This document shows positions 24,220 to 35,843 of a stretch of 64,000 nucleotides of DNA, one piece after another. Source of the DNA: Lunularia cruciata (lineage: Eukaryota; Streptophyta; Marchantiopsida; Lunulariales; Lunulariaceae); NCBI GenBank assembly GCA_948567375.1, contig OX419760.1, forward strand, positions 52,762,001 through 52,826,000, written 5' to 3'. How positions within the stretch are numbered: the stretch's first letter is position 1; the number at the start of each line of letters is the position of its first letter. Under the pieces are notes generated by a model. The model was given only the letters and a program-made list of their open reading frames with translations, did no database searches and had not been told where the DNA came from. The translations under genes were made by a program, and so were the position numbers.

Positions 24220-27065
24220 AAGTTTTTCCAATGCTTGGTAGACTTATCTTAGATTCTTATTCATTATTTCAACATATTGATTGGTTTTTAATTATGTCCA
24301 CTCTACTGCAATGCTCGTTTCTAGATCTCATCTCCTAATATTAATTTAGACTTGGTAGATATATATTAATTGCTTGTACTATGTCATAAACATATAAAAT
24401 TTTGCACTATCACGTTCACGCTCTTTCAACTTTTTTCACAATGTTTACAAGACAAGGTTTAGGGTTAACAATCCATGAAAGATTTTGATATGGTTATAAC
24501 GTAGTTTGTACTATGATAGTGTGCTAGGAATAAGTGAAGAAGGCTTGTGACTTATCACTCTCTACTATGTTTCTGGTATCCCATATAAATAAAAAGTTAA
24601 GGTTTAAATTAAAGAATGATTAAATCAACCTCTTAATTTTATAAGCCTTTACACCCTAGTCGGTAATCTGTGAAAAATTTAGTATAATAAATTTTTTATT
24701 ACATTAACATCTTTATTTTATTGAATTCGACACACCCTAATTCATAGCTTGTGAAATAACATTGACTGTAGTGGGATTTGCTGCTATACCAATTACTTGA
24801 AGGGTTTAAATACAAATAAAATTGTTATATTCAGTATTATTTGAAAGGTTTTGATAAAAATAAAATATAGATACATTTATTATTACTTTATTTTCTTAAT
24901 TTATTAGACTGACACATTACATTATTTAAAAATTCAGATATAAATAAGAATTATCACTAAACTAACCTTTCTATTTAACTAATCTGATCCACTCTCGTTA
25001 AGCGATTAGAACGTTAACTCTCTTGTGAATCAATAATGTGATTAGTCAATATCAGTTATTTAAAATGCTCAAATACAAGTGGATCATTTCAGTTAGATGA
25101 AAAATCAATCAAATCATACATATCTGCAGGCCATGTCTTTGTGAAAAACCTGGCCTCCCAGTCTGGGCCCATACTGATACTAATGAAACCATGCACAGAT
25201 GTGATGTAGGAGAATAAGCTGTATGTCTGAGGAACCGAATGGACAGCGTACATAGACTACTCAAGTTTGTACTCGATCTTCATAAGTAGCGACCTATTTC
25301 ATCGTCCAGAGCATACAATCAAAATTGTTGGGAATCAAGTAACTGATCACGATTGGATGCCGGGTAGAGGATGCGACCAAGAGAAGACTTCAGCTGTCAC
25401 AAGCCCTTTGGTTTATGTCCGTGCGATACAATTCCTTCCATCACAAATCGCTTGTATCAACTCCTGCAAATTCCCAGATTGGTGACAGGTTCTTGAATTC
25501 GGTAACTATGTCCAGGACTTTTGTAGTAGCTAAGAACATGTTTGAAAAGCAACTTCAACTTCAGCTATATTCTTTTGGCGCTAACTTTACATCTACAATC
25601 GTTAGAAAGGACATTGATATCAAGTAGCGGCCACCGACAGATTGGAAGCCTCAGTTGATGGTGACCGATTTCGAACCCGCAGTTCAAAACAGAATTCTGC
25701 TCTGCGTATCATCGACGTTATAGACAACAGTGTACAACCCGTGCTCTTGCTGTGATTCTGGTCTATCGTGGGAGTCACTAAACTCAGGCCAACAGACTGA
25801 TGATTAAACTAGTATCAACTTCAACGACTTAAGTTGAAATTGATGCTTATCTTCACGATAACACGATGAAACTCGTAACATGTCTGAAGCAGTCATCGTC
25901 AAAAAAGTCAGCATGCAGCCTACCCAAGAAGTAGTAAAAGGAGATTTTCAGACATAGTCGGAGAAGATTTTTAGGCAATCAATTCATAAAATTGAGCTAG
26001 TTTAGTCAATTTCAAGCTGGATATAATCTGTTCACCAACTCCCAGTCACAGCAGGATAATCCATAAGGCAAGACAGCTGTCTGCACGAGAACCTGGAAGC
26101 TCTTTCAGAGCACCATGCAGAATCCAAAGTTGATACCCATCAACCTCCTTCTCTCTCAAGAGGCAAGAAAGTGCAGACATCTCATCCTCCAAACAAGCTA
26201 GAGCGAATAAACTCAGGTGATCCAAGGAACTATATACAAGAGATAGGAACTATGCTTTCTCCACGTCAAGTTCTGGCCACGTATTTCTGCTTCTCACCGA
26301 ACTCCCATCAACAAGCTTGAATTTACGGAAGATCTGGGCTCAATTAGGAGCATCCAAATTCGACCGCACAGTTGCTGACCCTGGGAAAGAAGTGTCCACC
26401 ACAAGGACACTACTTTTGACGAATGGCGAAGTCAAGACCTATATTAACATTTGACTGTTTCTCTGATAACACAGGTACACAGCTCTACTTCACACATGGC
26501 TTTGAAACCAAGGTCACTAGTTAGTGGTGACCTTCTCTATGAAATTCAAACGATGATCACTTTCAACGGACACCCAGCTATGGCTTGGTGATGTGATTAT
26601 CAGATACTCCTTTCCTCTGCAAACGCATGTTATCTGCAGAGGGGATGACTACACCAATACCCATTCTATTAAGCATTTCAGCACATGTGTGCATGATACG
26701 CACACACATCTCACTCGTTTCTCCTAATTGTTCTCAAGTATACAGCCTACATTAGGTTTAGATGGTCACTGTGAGTACGTACATCACATACCCTCCAAGT
26801 TTTGAGCTTCAGAGTTTCACAGCTGCTGACAGAAGCTGCTCATAAACCATCTCAACCATAAACATCTAAAATACTTTTATAATGTGCGATTTACATCTTA
26901 CTATCATGACAGCCCTTTTCTTTTGATATTAGTTCTAGAGTTAACTTATTAAAAAGAAAGTAGCAACCTCCAAGGACCTCAAGGCAGCTTACGCGATTAA
27001 CATCTTGCAGCACACGGAGAGACGCCCTTCTTATAGCAAAGAAGGGGACACTCCGACAAAATTAC
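24220..27065. other. Non-repetitive stretch downstream of the RING gene, no supported coding exon
   Basis: From about 25,100 the base composition changes from AT-rich to the balanced composition of the RING gene, and no transposon similarity is visible. It lies immediately 3' of the last predicted exon, so part of it is probably the 3' UTR or an intron of that transcript. A separate non-coding transcript cannot be excluded. Confidence 0.4.
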
Positions 27066-30000
27066 TCATACAGGTAGGGGACCAGCAGGTGTCTGCTGGT
27101 GCTCATGTCCATGGTTACTAGTCTCCTCATTGCCCTGCGCCTGCACAAGTCCGGTCGTCTTATCAAAATCCTGTATCGCCAGATCGCTCAAAAACGGCCA
27201 GCTAGGACCTTGTCTCGGTTCTTAAGCAAGAAGCAGAAGATCGCAACTTGAGCTACTCCACGACAGAACTCGAGACGGACAGACCCAAGCAACAGACAGT
27301 AACAGAGTACATCAGAATCAAGTGAAACCAGCCGAGGAACCCGAGAACGCCTCTAACACTTGGTCGAGCAGTGGATTAAGGTTTACAACTTTCCACCAAC
27401 TCAACCAGAGTTCACCATGCAATCTTGCGGTGCAAATAAACGGTTCTACATCAATGCATCCTGCGCTTTATTAAAATTGACATGTAATGGGGTGTGTAAC
27501 AGAGAAGATACACGTTATTCAATTCACTAGGTCAGAAGATGTCAAGCAAGGCTCATCCTAATGAGCAACGATGTACACATCACAAGAATCTCGAAAGGGA
27601 CGTTGGGGTTCTGTCATTATTGCAGTGAGGTGTTTCCAAACACTCCCCCACGTAACTACGCATAAACCGAACCACAAGTCGGTCTGTGGTCCGCCACATG
27701 AACGGCAAGAGCTATGTCAACCCCCGCCAGACGCAAGGGTGAAAGGCTCATTCTCTGCGTGTTGAAATTACTCCTAGTCAGGCACCAGGGAAGCTGTTCC
27801 ACTGCTTGCTAGTCGAAAAATTGGAAGTTTTCAGCTCCAGACCAAAGAGGTTAAGCAAGAATGAACAGAATGGATAAACACTTGTGGGTATCTCTACCTA
27901 CGACCAAATGACCAATCACAGGGCATAGTTTCCTTAAAGTGTTAGAATCCTAGGACGAGGGCGTTTTTCTTCTGAATGATATGGTGATGCAAACAGACTG
28001 GTAGCAACTGACCTTTGCAGGTGTGTTCCCTACACTATGACTGGCTTCAACACCGCTAGGCTGAGGAGCAACTCTGCTTGAACTTGCAGTCACACTACCA
28101 GCATGCACATTTGCTCCCGATGAGCTTGAAGAGCACTCTTGGCCTTCACTCCCATCTGAGACATGAGAGGGTCCTGACTGGATCAAGGTGGTGCCTACTT
28201 GCGTGTCTATACCAGCACCCGAGTTCGGGGCATTCACGTTGTCTCTATTCTTATCAGCTGACTCAAGTGATATTCGTTCCAAAGCTCGGACAACACCAGC
28301 ACTCACTTCACGAGCCCGGGCGCCCAAATCTGCCATCGCACCATTTCGTACTCGGAGTCGCTCACGGAATCCTCTTGTAGTCTTCGTCAGAGATTCTCTG
28401 TATCTGCGGACCGCCAACGGACAGTCGGTTGAGTACATGCAGTTTGCCCAAAATCAGATCAGCCTACGCTGCCTTCTCTCGTGAGATCCTCGGGAAATCC
28501 ACAGAGGTTTCACCCAAGTGAGAACCGAAACTTTCAACAATCATTCCGCTGCGCTACAACTTCGTACCTTGAAGAAGCTGCTGCGATGCGGGACTTGAAG
28601 GACTCCGAAAAGGATTGAAGCTCCGAAGATGACGTTCCTTGCTGACTCTCCTCCACAGAATCCAAGCGTGCCCGTTGCCTGCACGATCCCCAAAACAAAG
28701 TATTATGAGCCTTGCGTGTCATTTCCATCTTCTCCAACTTCCGCAGGAACAGAATGTCACACTGTTCTCTAGTAAAACGAGGGGAAAGTCATCACTATAG
28801 AGTCCGGACCAACCTGAGAGAAAAGGCCTCCAGTGAACTATTCTCCACGTTTCTTCCTCGTACTGGTTCAGAGACTGAGCGGCCGTACGTTGGAGTGTTT
28901 TGACCAGCGGGAGCTTGATCAGGACTACTGCCCAAACTGACCACATCTGGTGGGGTTGTAGAGGATGTCGGAGAAACACTGCCCCCTGTAGACGCTAAGG
29001 AATTTGCTAAATGATTGGATGAAGAGTTGGAATGGGCAGGCACAATCATGAAATGCGGGTGTCCTTGGCCAGGGGAAGGTCTAAAGCGCAGAGGTTCCCC
29101 CCTCCTTGCAAACTGCTGAGCTCGTCCCATTGCCGCAGCTGCCAAGTGCTGCATGATGCGGTCTTCCAAGTCCGAGTCATCTCCATATGAGGATGCGAAC
29201 TGCAGTCATGGGAAAGAAAGAAAATGATGAGAAACGTTAAGGTCCTGGACAGGGCCGTGAGCATGAACTCGTCTTAAGACAAGTAATGCCGCGTTTCAGA
29301 TTTCAGATTTCACAAGTGTTACCAGTCCCAGGCTCACTTCCCAAGGCAGATGGCATCGTGCACAAAGAGGCTGACGTCCACGATCTTGAAGAATAAGGAG
29401 TAGCCTAAAAGTCTGGAGGGATGCTAGTTCAACTTAAAACGATCTACATTCCCAATTGTTGAACAGGGAAGTCTCGAGATTACAGGTAAAAAGAAAAGAT
29501 AGCGCGTAGAGCTTACTCTATGAAATTCTGAGTCATCCAAGGGTGAACGCTGATAGAAGGGCGATGATCTTTGTCGACGCAATAACCTCTCCTGTTCGGA
29601 TGCAGCAAGAAGAGCTTGGCTGCAAAGGGACAGTAAGAAAAAGGACAGATGCCCACTCGTTAATTCGATGAAAGGAACACTTCTGAATCACCATCGTGAG
29701 GTAGCGAATGCATTGCTGCCCAAGACGAATATCAATTCAGCAACGCAATTCAGGTCAATAGAATTCACCCACTTACCTGTCTGGATCTTTGAGGCTAAGC
29801 GGCTGCCAGCACATTGGGCACTCTTTGCTACGTTGAGACCTGATTGCGGGTTCAAACCGGCGTTTAGTAGAAGTGGCAAAATACAGGCAAAACACAAATC
29901 CGACACCCAAGCTCTTTGGATACATCCGCAAGCTGTCAAACATCGCTGTAGGGAGGTGCCCGTGACGTTAAGCAATCCAACTACTAGATACTTCTTAGCC

Positions 30001-30849
30001 CTAGAAAGAATTGCTGGATTCAAAAAAGATCGTCAAGATATGTTTCGAAAGCACAGGCTTACTGACCACTCAAGGATGCATTGGAGGTGATATTCGTGCT
30101 TGCAATTCGTGATCTGTGCCATCAACCAAGGTAAACAGTCAGCAACTCAGTTTCCCCGCCGTCACAGGCCTAAAATTAAGCGCTCTTATCAAGCGTCCGC
30201 GAGAACATGGGGTGCCAGAAATGAACCAACGAGGTTCATGGATGGACACGCGGATACAGTTCCAGGCTTCTTGAGGCGGCCACTAAAGACTAGAAAGACC
30301 AAAATTGACTGTGGGCCATAACTGCCTTGGTCTGTCAAGCCAGCACCAGGCGTAAGTAGCTGAATAAAGAAAAGAATTTGATGATAATACACTACTAGAA
30401 AAGGTGACAAAACATGCCTCAGCGTCACCAACCACACGGATAGCCATACAGGGCACAGCAGTCCCCACTTAGCTTAAAACCCCTCTACGAAAAAATTGGA
30501 TATCGCATTCTAATATCCAGTTACGCAGGTACAGGTAGTAGTGGACGGGCCAGAAGGCTACGGCTGACCGTACAGCGTCCTTACAGCAAGCCAAAGAGCG
30601 AAATCGCAACACAAGGGCACTCGTCTCGTAGTATCAGACATAATTACACGATGAAATCAAAAAATGCATGCAAATTTAGTCGTGGAAAGGGAAAAAGAAG
30701 GGAACCGTGGCAGGATCGTTCTCGCAGAAGTTCTCCAGACATATGGAGCACGCATCATCGCAAGCATCCTGCACACCTCCTTCCACGAACGCGGCTGCAG
30801 ATGTCAGCCGAGCGTCCGTCATCTCCGATACTGATTGAGCTGCTTGCAT
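27066..30849 (-). CDS. RHF2A-like: RING-H2 E3 ubiquitin ligase, RHF1A/RHF2A family (8 exons)
   Basis: Predicted exons on the minus strand: 30,849-30,706; 30,113-30,067; 29,839-29,777; 29,619-29,517; 29,199-28,814; 28,678-28,568; 28,403-28,013; 27,170-27,066. All phases join, giving 449 residues. The RING-H2 domain has ligands C34, C37, C52, H54, H57, C60, C71 and C74. Family hallmarks are LTSAAAFVEGGVQDACDDAC before the RING, CPMCWQPLSLKDP after it, the D-x-EDRIMQHLAAAAMGRA block and SELQSFSESFKSRI. Known Arabidopsis RHF proteins are nuclear/cytosolic E3 ligases that target a CDK inhibitor during gametophyte development; the role here is inferred. I chose the ATG at 30,849 because it lies 14 codons before the LTSAAAF block. 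Intron 1's donor (GTTCCC) is weak. Reading through intron 7 would end instead at TAG 27,950. Confidence 0.9.
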
Positions 30850-31600
30850 CCCGTCTCGTTCTGGTCGGCTGCTGGGTTTGTTCCTTTCCCGCCTTCCTTT
30901 CCTTTGTTCCTGAAATCCACTCGCTCGCTCTTCACTCTTCAGTGGCACGGCACAGCATAACACCACGACTCCGACGACGATAAAACCGTTTCCCTCTCAC
31001 CACCCCGTTGCCTAACAACTCCACAAGGCTCCGACCGTCCTGAAACCAACCGCAACTCCTCCTGTTTCTTGTAAACAACGACACAATACCAGCAACCTCG
31101 ACCTCGTCTTCGTCCTTTCTTCTTTCTTACTCCACCTTGCTCCTCAACATCACCGCAAGCCTATCCCACTATCCATTCCAATTGCTCGCTTCCGCTGCTG
31201 CAATTCCACCTCCTCGCCGTCCCTACCCTCCTCCCGCTCGACTTCTCCTCCCCACTGTCATCCCGTCCCACAACTCCACCACTCCAGGACGGCACCGACT
31301 TGTTCACTCGCACGCTCACTCTCCCTCTCTCGATCTCTCTCTCTACGAGGATGTGCGCGAAAGTGTAACCCCCCTCTCCTCCTTCACGCACCCAGCGACG
31401 CGAGCAGCGGGGACGACAAGGGCGAAGTGAAGGGGCTACAAAGCTCTCTCTTGCCATCAAAGTCCAGCCCCCGGGCAGGGCAGCCAGGCAGCCCGCCCGC
31501 CCGCCCGCCAAGCCCAGGCAGCAGCAGCCTGCACTTCCGGCACTTCATGCCATCGTCCCCCGCATACCGTTCCCACTTCACCTGCTATAAACGTCTTTCC
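30850..31600 (-). promoter_or_regulatory. GC-richer 5' UTR/promoter region of the RING gene
   Basis: Directly upstream of the predicted start the sequence turns GC-rich (CpG-containing, with a CCCGCCCGCCCGCC tract near 31,493) and carries GA repeats on the coding strand (near 31,322-31,350), features common in plant 5' UTRs and core promoters. I see no convincing TATA box. Long open frames here on both strands look compositional. Confidence 0.5.
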
Positions 31601-31683
31601 GGGATTTGTTTAACTCAATGCCAAGAGGTTCTAACTACTGTCTCGATGGACGCCTTTGAACGTACATGATCTCATCGCTTCTT

Positions 31684-31720
31684 GTAATTCTCGTAATTCT
31701 CGTAATTTTCGTAATTCTTA
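31684..31720. repeat. Four tandem GTAATTCTC-type 9-10-bp units
   Basis: GTAATTCTCGTAATTCTCGT is followed by two variant units. Confidence 0.85.
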
Positions 31721-31763
31721 CTTCTCTTTTCATGCCATTACCTCTTTGACCTCTTTTGTCTCT

Positions 31764-31797
31764 CCCTTGTGCGGCTTGATGGGGTCTTCCCATCCTT
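31764..31797. repeat. Fragment shared with the long family-1 LTR variant
   Basis: 34 bp identical at 31 positions to 19,970-20,003 (core CTTGATGGGG, then CTTCCCATCCTT). Looser similarity extends upstream on both sides (TTACCT...TTTTG). This suggests a piece of retrotransposon LTR lies upstream of the RING gene. Confidence 0.6.
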
Positions 31798-31799
31798 CA

Positions 31800-34010
31800 T
31801 GTGTATTCTACGGGGTCGCCTTTTTCTCCATTTCTTGACATTTACCAAAACGTTCAAATTTATCCAGTTCCAGGAAACTTCTGTGTTATCTCTTACAGCT
31901 AAAACTTAATCAAGGGTATTAATTTATAGATTCCAAGTTATCTGTCGAGACTCGCAAACAGCCGAAGTATTTTGGAGATAGTAGATTGGAGGCTTCTGTT
32001 TCCCTCGGGTATTACCACGACCAATTGTTTGAACTTCTGATGCTTTCCTGACAACCAACCGGTTTTTCCTAGCACAAATCTTCACAATCAGAATGATCAG
32101 ACCTCAACTGGAAATCCTTCACGTATTAGATGTTTATCGGTTGGAAATCAAACTTTGAGGGGAGGGAGGAGTGGCAGAAGGATAAATGCAGTGATCCAAA
32201 TTTTCCTTGTCTTTTCGTAGATTACTCATTTTCTATAAAAAAATTTGGAAATCTTCTACCCTAGTTACGATTATGTAGCAGAAGCAAACCTTGATGTCCT
32301 CCTGCCCTTTCTTGAGATGATGATAATCACGTCCTGCATCAAACACATGTTTTCTTTTGGTAAAAGCGAACATAACCTCAGTTCCATACCAAACCTTTGT
32401 TTTCGCTACTGCATCCTAATCTGCAATCCTATTTAAACTGCAATCTAAATTTCCTTTCTATCAGATGTCCTGATTGTTTGGACATGTGAAACATACCCAG
32501 ATCTAAATTCGGGATCTCCTGTTCCTCGAACGGCTTCTGTCCTTATTTCTCTATACCCATATCTAAATTCAATCCACACGAGGACCATATTCAGTAATGA
32601 TGTACATGAGGAGAAAGATTCCCTGACGAATTCAGAAGGACAGCTAATATCGCTAAGTGCAAAGCTAATTGTACCAGAGCAGATCCCCACCTGACCTGGA
32701 GGCTGCCCTCCACTGTAGTAGAGCGCGGCTTAAATAGTGTGATTAGCTCAGGAGGGGCTTCCCGGCACATAACATGCCGGTAAATATGACCATGCCGGTA
32801 AATAAACTGGTAAATTCTCGGAATAAGCACTCCATCTTCAGAGTCAAGTAGAATTCGGTAACTCTCATGTTTACCCAGGGATTAATAGGCTTGGCTTAAG
32901 ATTTTGCAGAGCAGCTCTGAGGGTCTACTGTAGTGGTCCTAGGGGAGGGATTGCATGTAGAGAAGGAGGGGTGGACTGCCACCCTGGTCAACTAGATCAC
33001 CATATCTTCCGGGATTTTCTGTAGAACAGACAAAACTCTCTCGGTCAGTCACGTCGGCCCAAACACCAGGTCACTTCAATCTCCGTATTTTGGGGATTTC
33101 CTTGAAACAGACGTGTCAGCTACCTCTACTGCCGTCGCATGTTATACTGCATGTCGTTCATTCTCTGTATGAAAGAGATTCTCGCTCCCTCTCCGTTCTT
33201 GATTCAAGTATTACCATCCATAAATCCCATCCATTGACCTAAAGAAACTGGACGCATTCGTACGTTTATAACTTCTTAACAAATTCCGTCCGGGAACTTG
33301 TTATTTAATGACATAGGTGTATGTGCCTGATATTGGTGAATTAAACTTCTTTGTACTTTGAGTACAAAGATAGAAAATCAAGAATATTATAAGAAAATCT
33401 TCTGCGCTCCTTCATCTTCATGGCTAATATGCGTAGGCTACAGAAATGTTTGCGATAAATATAACGGTAAGACCATGGACCCCATCCTCTATCGACTTAG
33501 AGTCTGCCGCCTTGAGTGGATCCATTATTATTATTTATTAATGTGTCAATAGTTTTCAATCTAGATGCCAAAAGACATTAGCTAATCTTGTTTAATTAGA
33601 AACGATTCAAGATTTACTTTGAGCTCCGGTGCAAAGATACGAACCAAAAAAGCATATTCGTTCAGATGTCCTGCACGTCCCCCCCAAAATTGAACTCTTT
33701 TCTGGTTTAAGCTAAGTTAACCGTTCTGGTTTGACAATGCTGAAGTAATAGTTAGTGTGAACAAGAGAATATACATGAGAAGATGATTATGACCAACGCT
33801 TATAGTGTCATGTTCATAACTGGTGGTTCGGCCTGATAAATGACAACATACAGTAAATGATTTATTGATGCAAGATGGATTCATCTAGCATTCAATCACA
33901 ATACTTCTAGTCCCTACAAAACTTTTCCAAACATGCATGTTTACTCATGCCTCTTCCCAAAATTTATCTTGGCTCCACTTTAGACGAATGAACCCAAACT
34001 GCAAATCACG
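31800..34010. other. Intergenic upstream of the RING gene, no supported gene
   Basis: Composition is balanced and no transposon motif was recognised. A short local repeat ATGCCGGTAAATA occurs twice near 32,774-32,804. Isolated open frames have no recognisable content. Confidence 0.4.
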
Positions 34011-34018
34011 ATATTTAC

Positions 34019-34137
34019 GTTTAAAACGAGGTTAAGCTGCTTCAGGCCACGTAATTTTTGAAATACAAACTTTAGACGTTTAAAACGAGATTAAGCTGCT
34101 TCAGGCCACGTAATTTATGAAATACAAACTTTAGACC
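34019..34137. repeat. Tandem duplication of a ~59-bp unit
   Basis: TTTAAAACGAGGTTAAGCTG... through ...ACAAACTTTAGAC occurs twice in direct succession with about three differences. Confidence 0.93.
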
Positions 34138-34825
34138 TTACACATAAATTATCTAGAATGGAACATATAGTCTCGTTATGATTATCAGTTCTTAATTATT
34201 TCAAGATACTTACTTGAAAATGTATAAATTACAACCACTAAGAATCTTGACATTAATGCTTCAGGACAATGGAACAATATGAAATTTTACTAGTAAAGAT
34301 GAACATACGCACAAAGGTCATGCTTTATAAGTTCCTCCGTCGGAATCCATTACTTATAGATATGGAAAGGTTTTTTTTACTTCTGCGGAAATAGAACGTT
34401 TTGAAATATTTTAAATTGTTTTACAAAATGTTATTTTATTATCTTGGTGCACATGACCTTTCACTTGAGTAGTCCTTCTATCCCAGCAGACAAGGAAGTT
34501 TAGGATTTGCATGGCTTTTGTCTAACTAAGGTGTTTGCTCCACAAGTCTATTGTTCCTTGTTTTGTCAAATATGAGTATCACCTGCAAAAATTGAAATGT
34601 AACATTCTTCATGCAATAAAAAAGAACATTTTATGAAAAATCATGGTATTTTAAAATGCTTTTTAAAACATTTAAAAATGATCTATTTTAAAATGAGAAA
34701 CAAACAAAAGTTTCACTACTTATAGATCTTTCTAGTCATTTCTTTCTAGTGAAGACATTTCTTCTTTCTTCTCATGATTTTCAATTATGTTATATCCGTA
34801 TCAATGAGGAAATATTCAACTTGGA

Positions 34826-35144
34826 GTGTATCTGTACCAACATCTAAGTTTTGAGGACAAACCATCCTCTTCACGTTCAACAACACATACCTATATCCAC
34901 CTTCCTTTGAAGAGTTTCCTTTGTTCCTCCATGATTATCAGCATGATGAAAAGGTACAATTTTCATAGTCTTGCTTTACCTATGCTCTCTTCCATTCTAC
35001 AATTTTCTCAACAAGAGTGCGATTAGGGCTAGTTTTTGAGCATCTCTAGGACTGCCTATCCCCAAATGCTCATGATTTTAGTTTTCCTCTTCTTTTTGCA
35101 TTTTGTCAACATATGGCCCTTGGTCACGTCGTCCCTGGAGCAAC
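34826..35144 (+). pseudogene. RT relic, 5' portion upstream of chromovirus A
   Basis: Weak protein-level text in the same orientation as the RT relic resuming at 40,788. The segment just before the insertion (ALGHVVPGATH) aligns with the ARGDIPMFVSWVLGAS block of the 4,769-5,560 relic. The assignment of the part before about 35,040 is uncertain. Confidence 0.45.
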
Positions 35145-35149
35145 TCATT
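35145..35149. other. Target-site duplication of copy A (left)
   Basis: TCATT, repeated exactly at 40,783-40,787. Confidence 0.95.
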
Positions 35150-35237
35150 TGTAACAATATGGAGTTTAGTGACGAAGTTAGTCGGGCTTACAAAGTAGAG
35201 AATAAGACAAAATAGCCTAGAATATTCTAGAAGCATC

Positions 35238-35441
35238 TAAGAAGCTTCTTAGGAAGCTTCCCAACTAGTTAACTTGCACCCTAAGCAGGTAGCTTCTAGA
35301 AGGAAGCTTCTAGAAGCTTCTAACTAGCTTAGCTTGCACGCCAAGTAGGCGGCTTCTAGAAGGAAGCTTCTTGAGAAGCTTCCTAGTTAACTTGGCTTGC
35401 ACTCCAAGAAAGCGGCTCAAGGAAACTTCTTGAGAAGCTTC
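35238..35441 (+). promoter_or_regulatory. Array of heat-shock-element-like units in the LTR
   Basis: At least eight GAAnnTTC dyads occur: 35,241-35,248; 35,253-35,260; 35,303-35,310; 35,313-35,320; 35,363-35,370; 35,375-35,382; 35,422-35,429; 35,434-35,441. The pair at 35,303-35,320 forms a perfect four-pentamer element GAAGCTTCTAGAAGCTTC, and TTCTAGAA precedes two of the groups. The array ends about 20 bp before the TATA box. nGAAnnTTCn is the binding site of heat-shock factors, and heat-inducible plant retrotransposons with such LTR sites are known (ONSEN). Function here is inferred. Confidence 0.65.
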
Positions 35442-35460
35442 AAGGGTCTTGTATGCTACC

Positions 35461-35468
35461 TATAAATA
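35461..35468 (+). promoter_or_regulatory. TATA box of the copy A LTR promoter
   Basis: TATAAATA placed about 110 bp before the LTR end. The same box is in the 3' LTR at 40,671-40,678 and in copies B and D in variant form. Confidence 0.75.
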
Positions 35469-35573
35469 CCAAGGCCGAAGCTCATGCTAGGCATTCGGAG
35501 TTTTCCCTCATTCAAGTGTCCCAATGTGAGCTTCCATTCTCCTATTTCTCTCCTCGGTTTTGGTCTTTTACAT

Positions 35574-35585
35574 TGGTATCAGAGC
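35574..35585 (+). other. Primer binding site of copy A
   Basis: TGGTATCAGAGC one base after the 5' LTR, matching the initiator tRNA-Met 3' end. Confidence 0.95.
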
Positions 35586-35843
35586 AGGAATGGGATGGAT
35601 GGAATTTATGGACCACCAAATCCACTTCCGCCAAACCATTGGGACTTTCATGTCCAGATATTACCAAAGCATCGTTTCACACAGTTCATCACCTCACGCT
35701 TTGGGCAGGATTTTCTACATATGATCACCGTGTCAGAGGAACCCTTGATACTTCCAGTTGTGACTTATGGAGAACGGTGGACGTGTTGTATCTATGTGTT
35801 AATCAACTAGATAAATTGAGGGTAGTGGATTAGGGTAATAGCA

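Larger units (their letters stand above)
35150..35572 (+). repeat. 5' LTR of copy A
   Basis: TG...CA ends, 423 bp, 421 positions identical to the 3' LTR. The middle is built of GAAGCTTC-type palindromes followed by a TATA box. Confidence 0.97.

Noticed and set aside
28435-30023. Separate short genes in the RING locus
   Set aside because: Each open block fits as an exon in phase with family-specific RHF sequence; reading them as separate genes loses the RING ligands.
31137-31581. Several open frames of 80-116 codons on both strands upstream of the RING gene
   Set aside because: GC-rich, C/T-skewed promoter-like DNA. Residues are low-complexity S/P/R/G and no splice or domain evidence exists.
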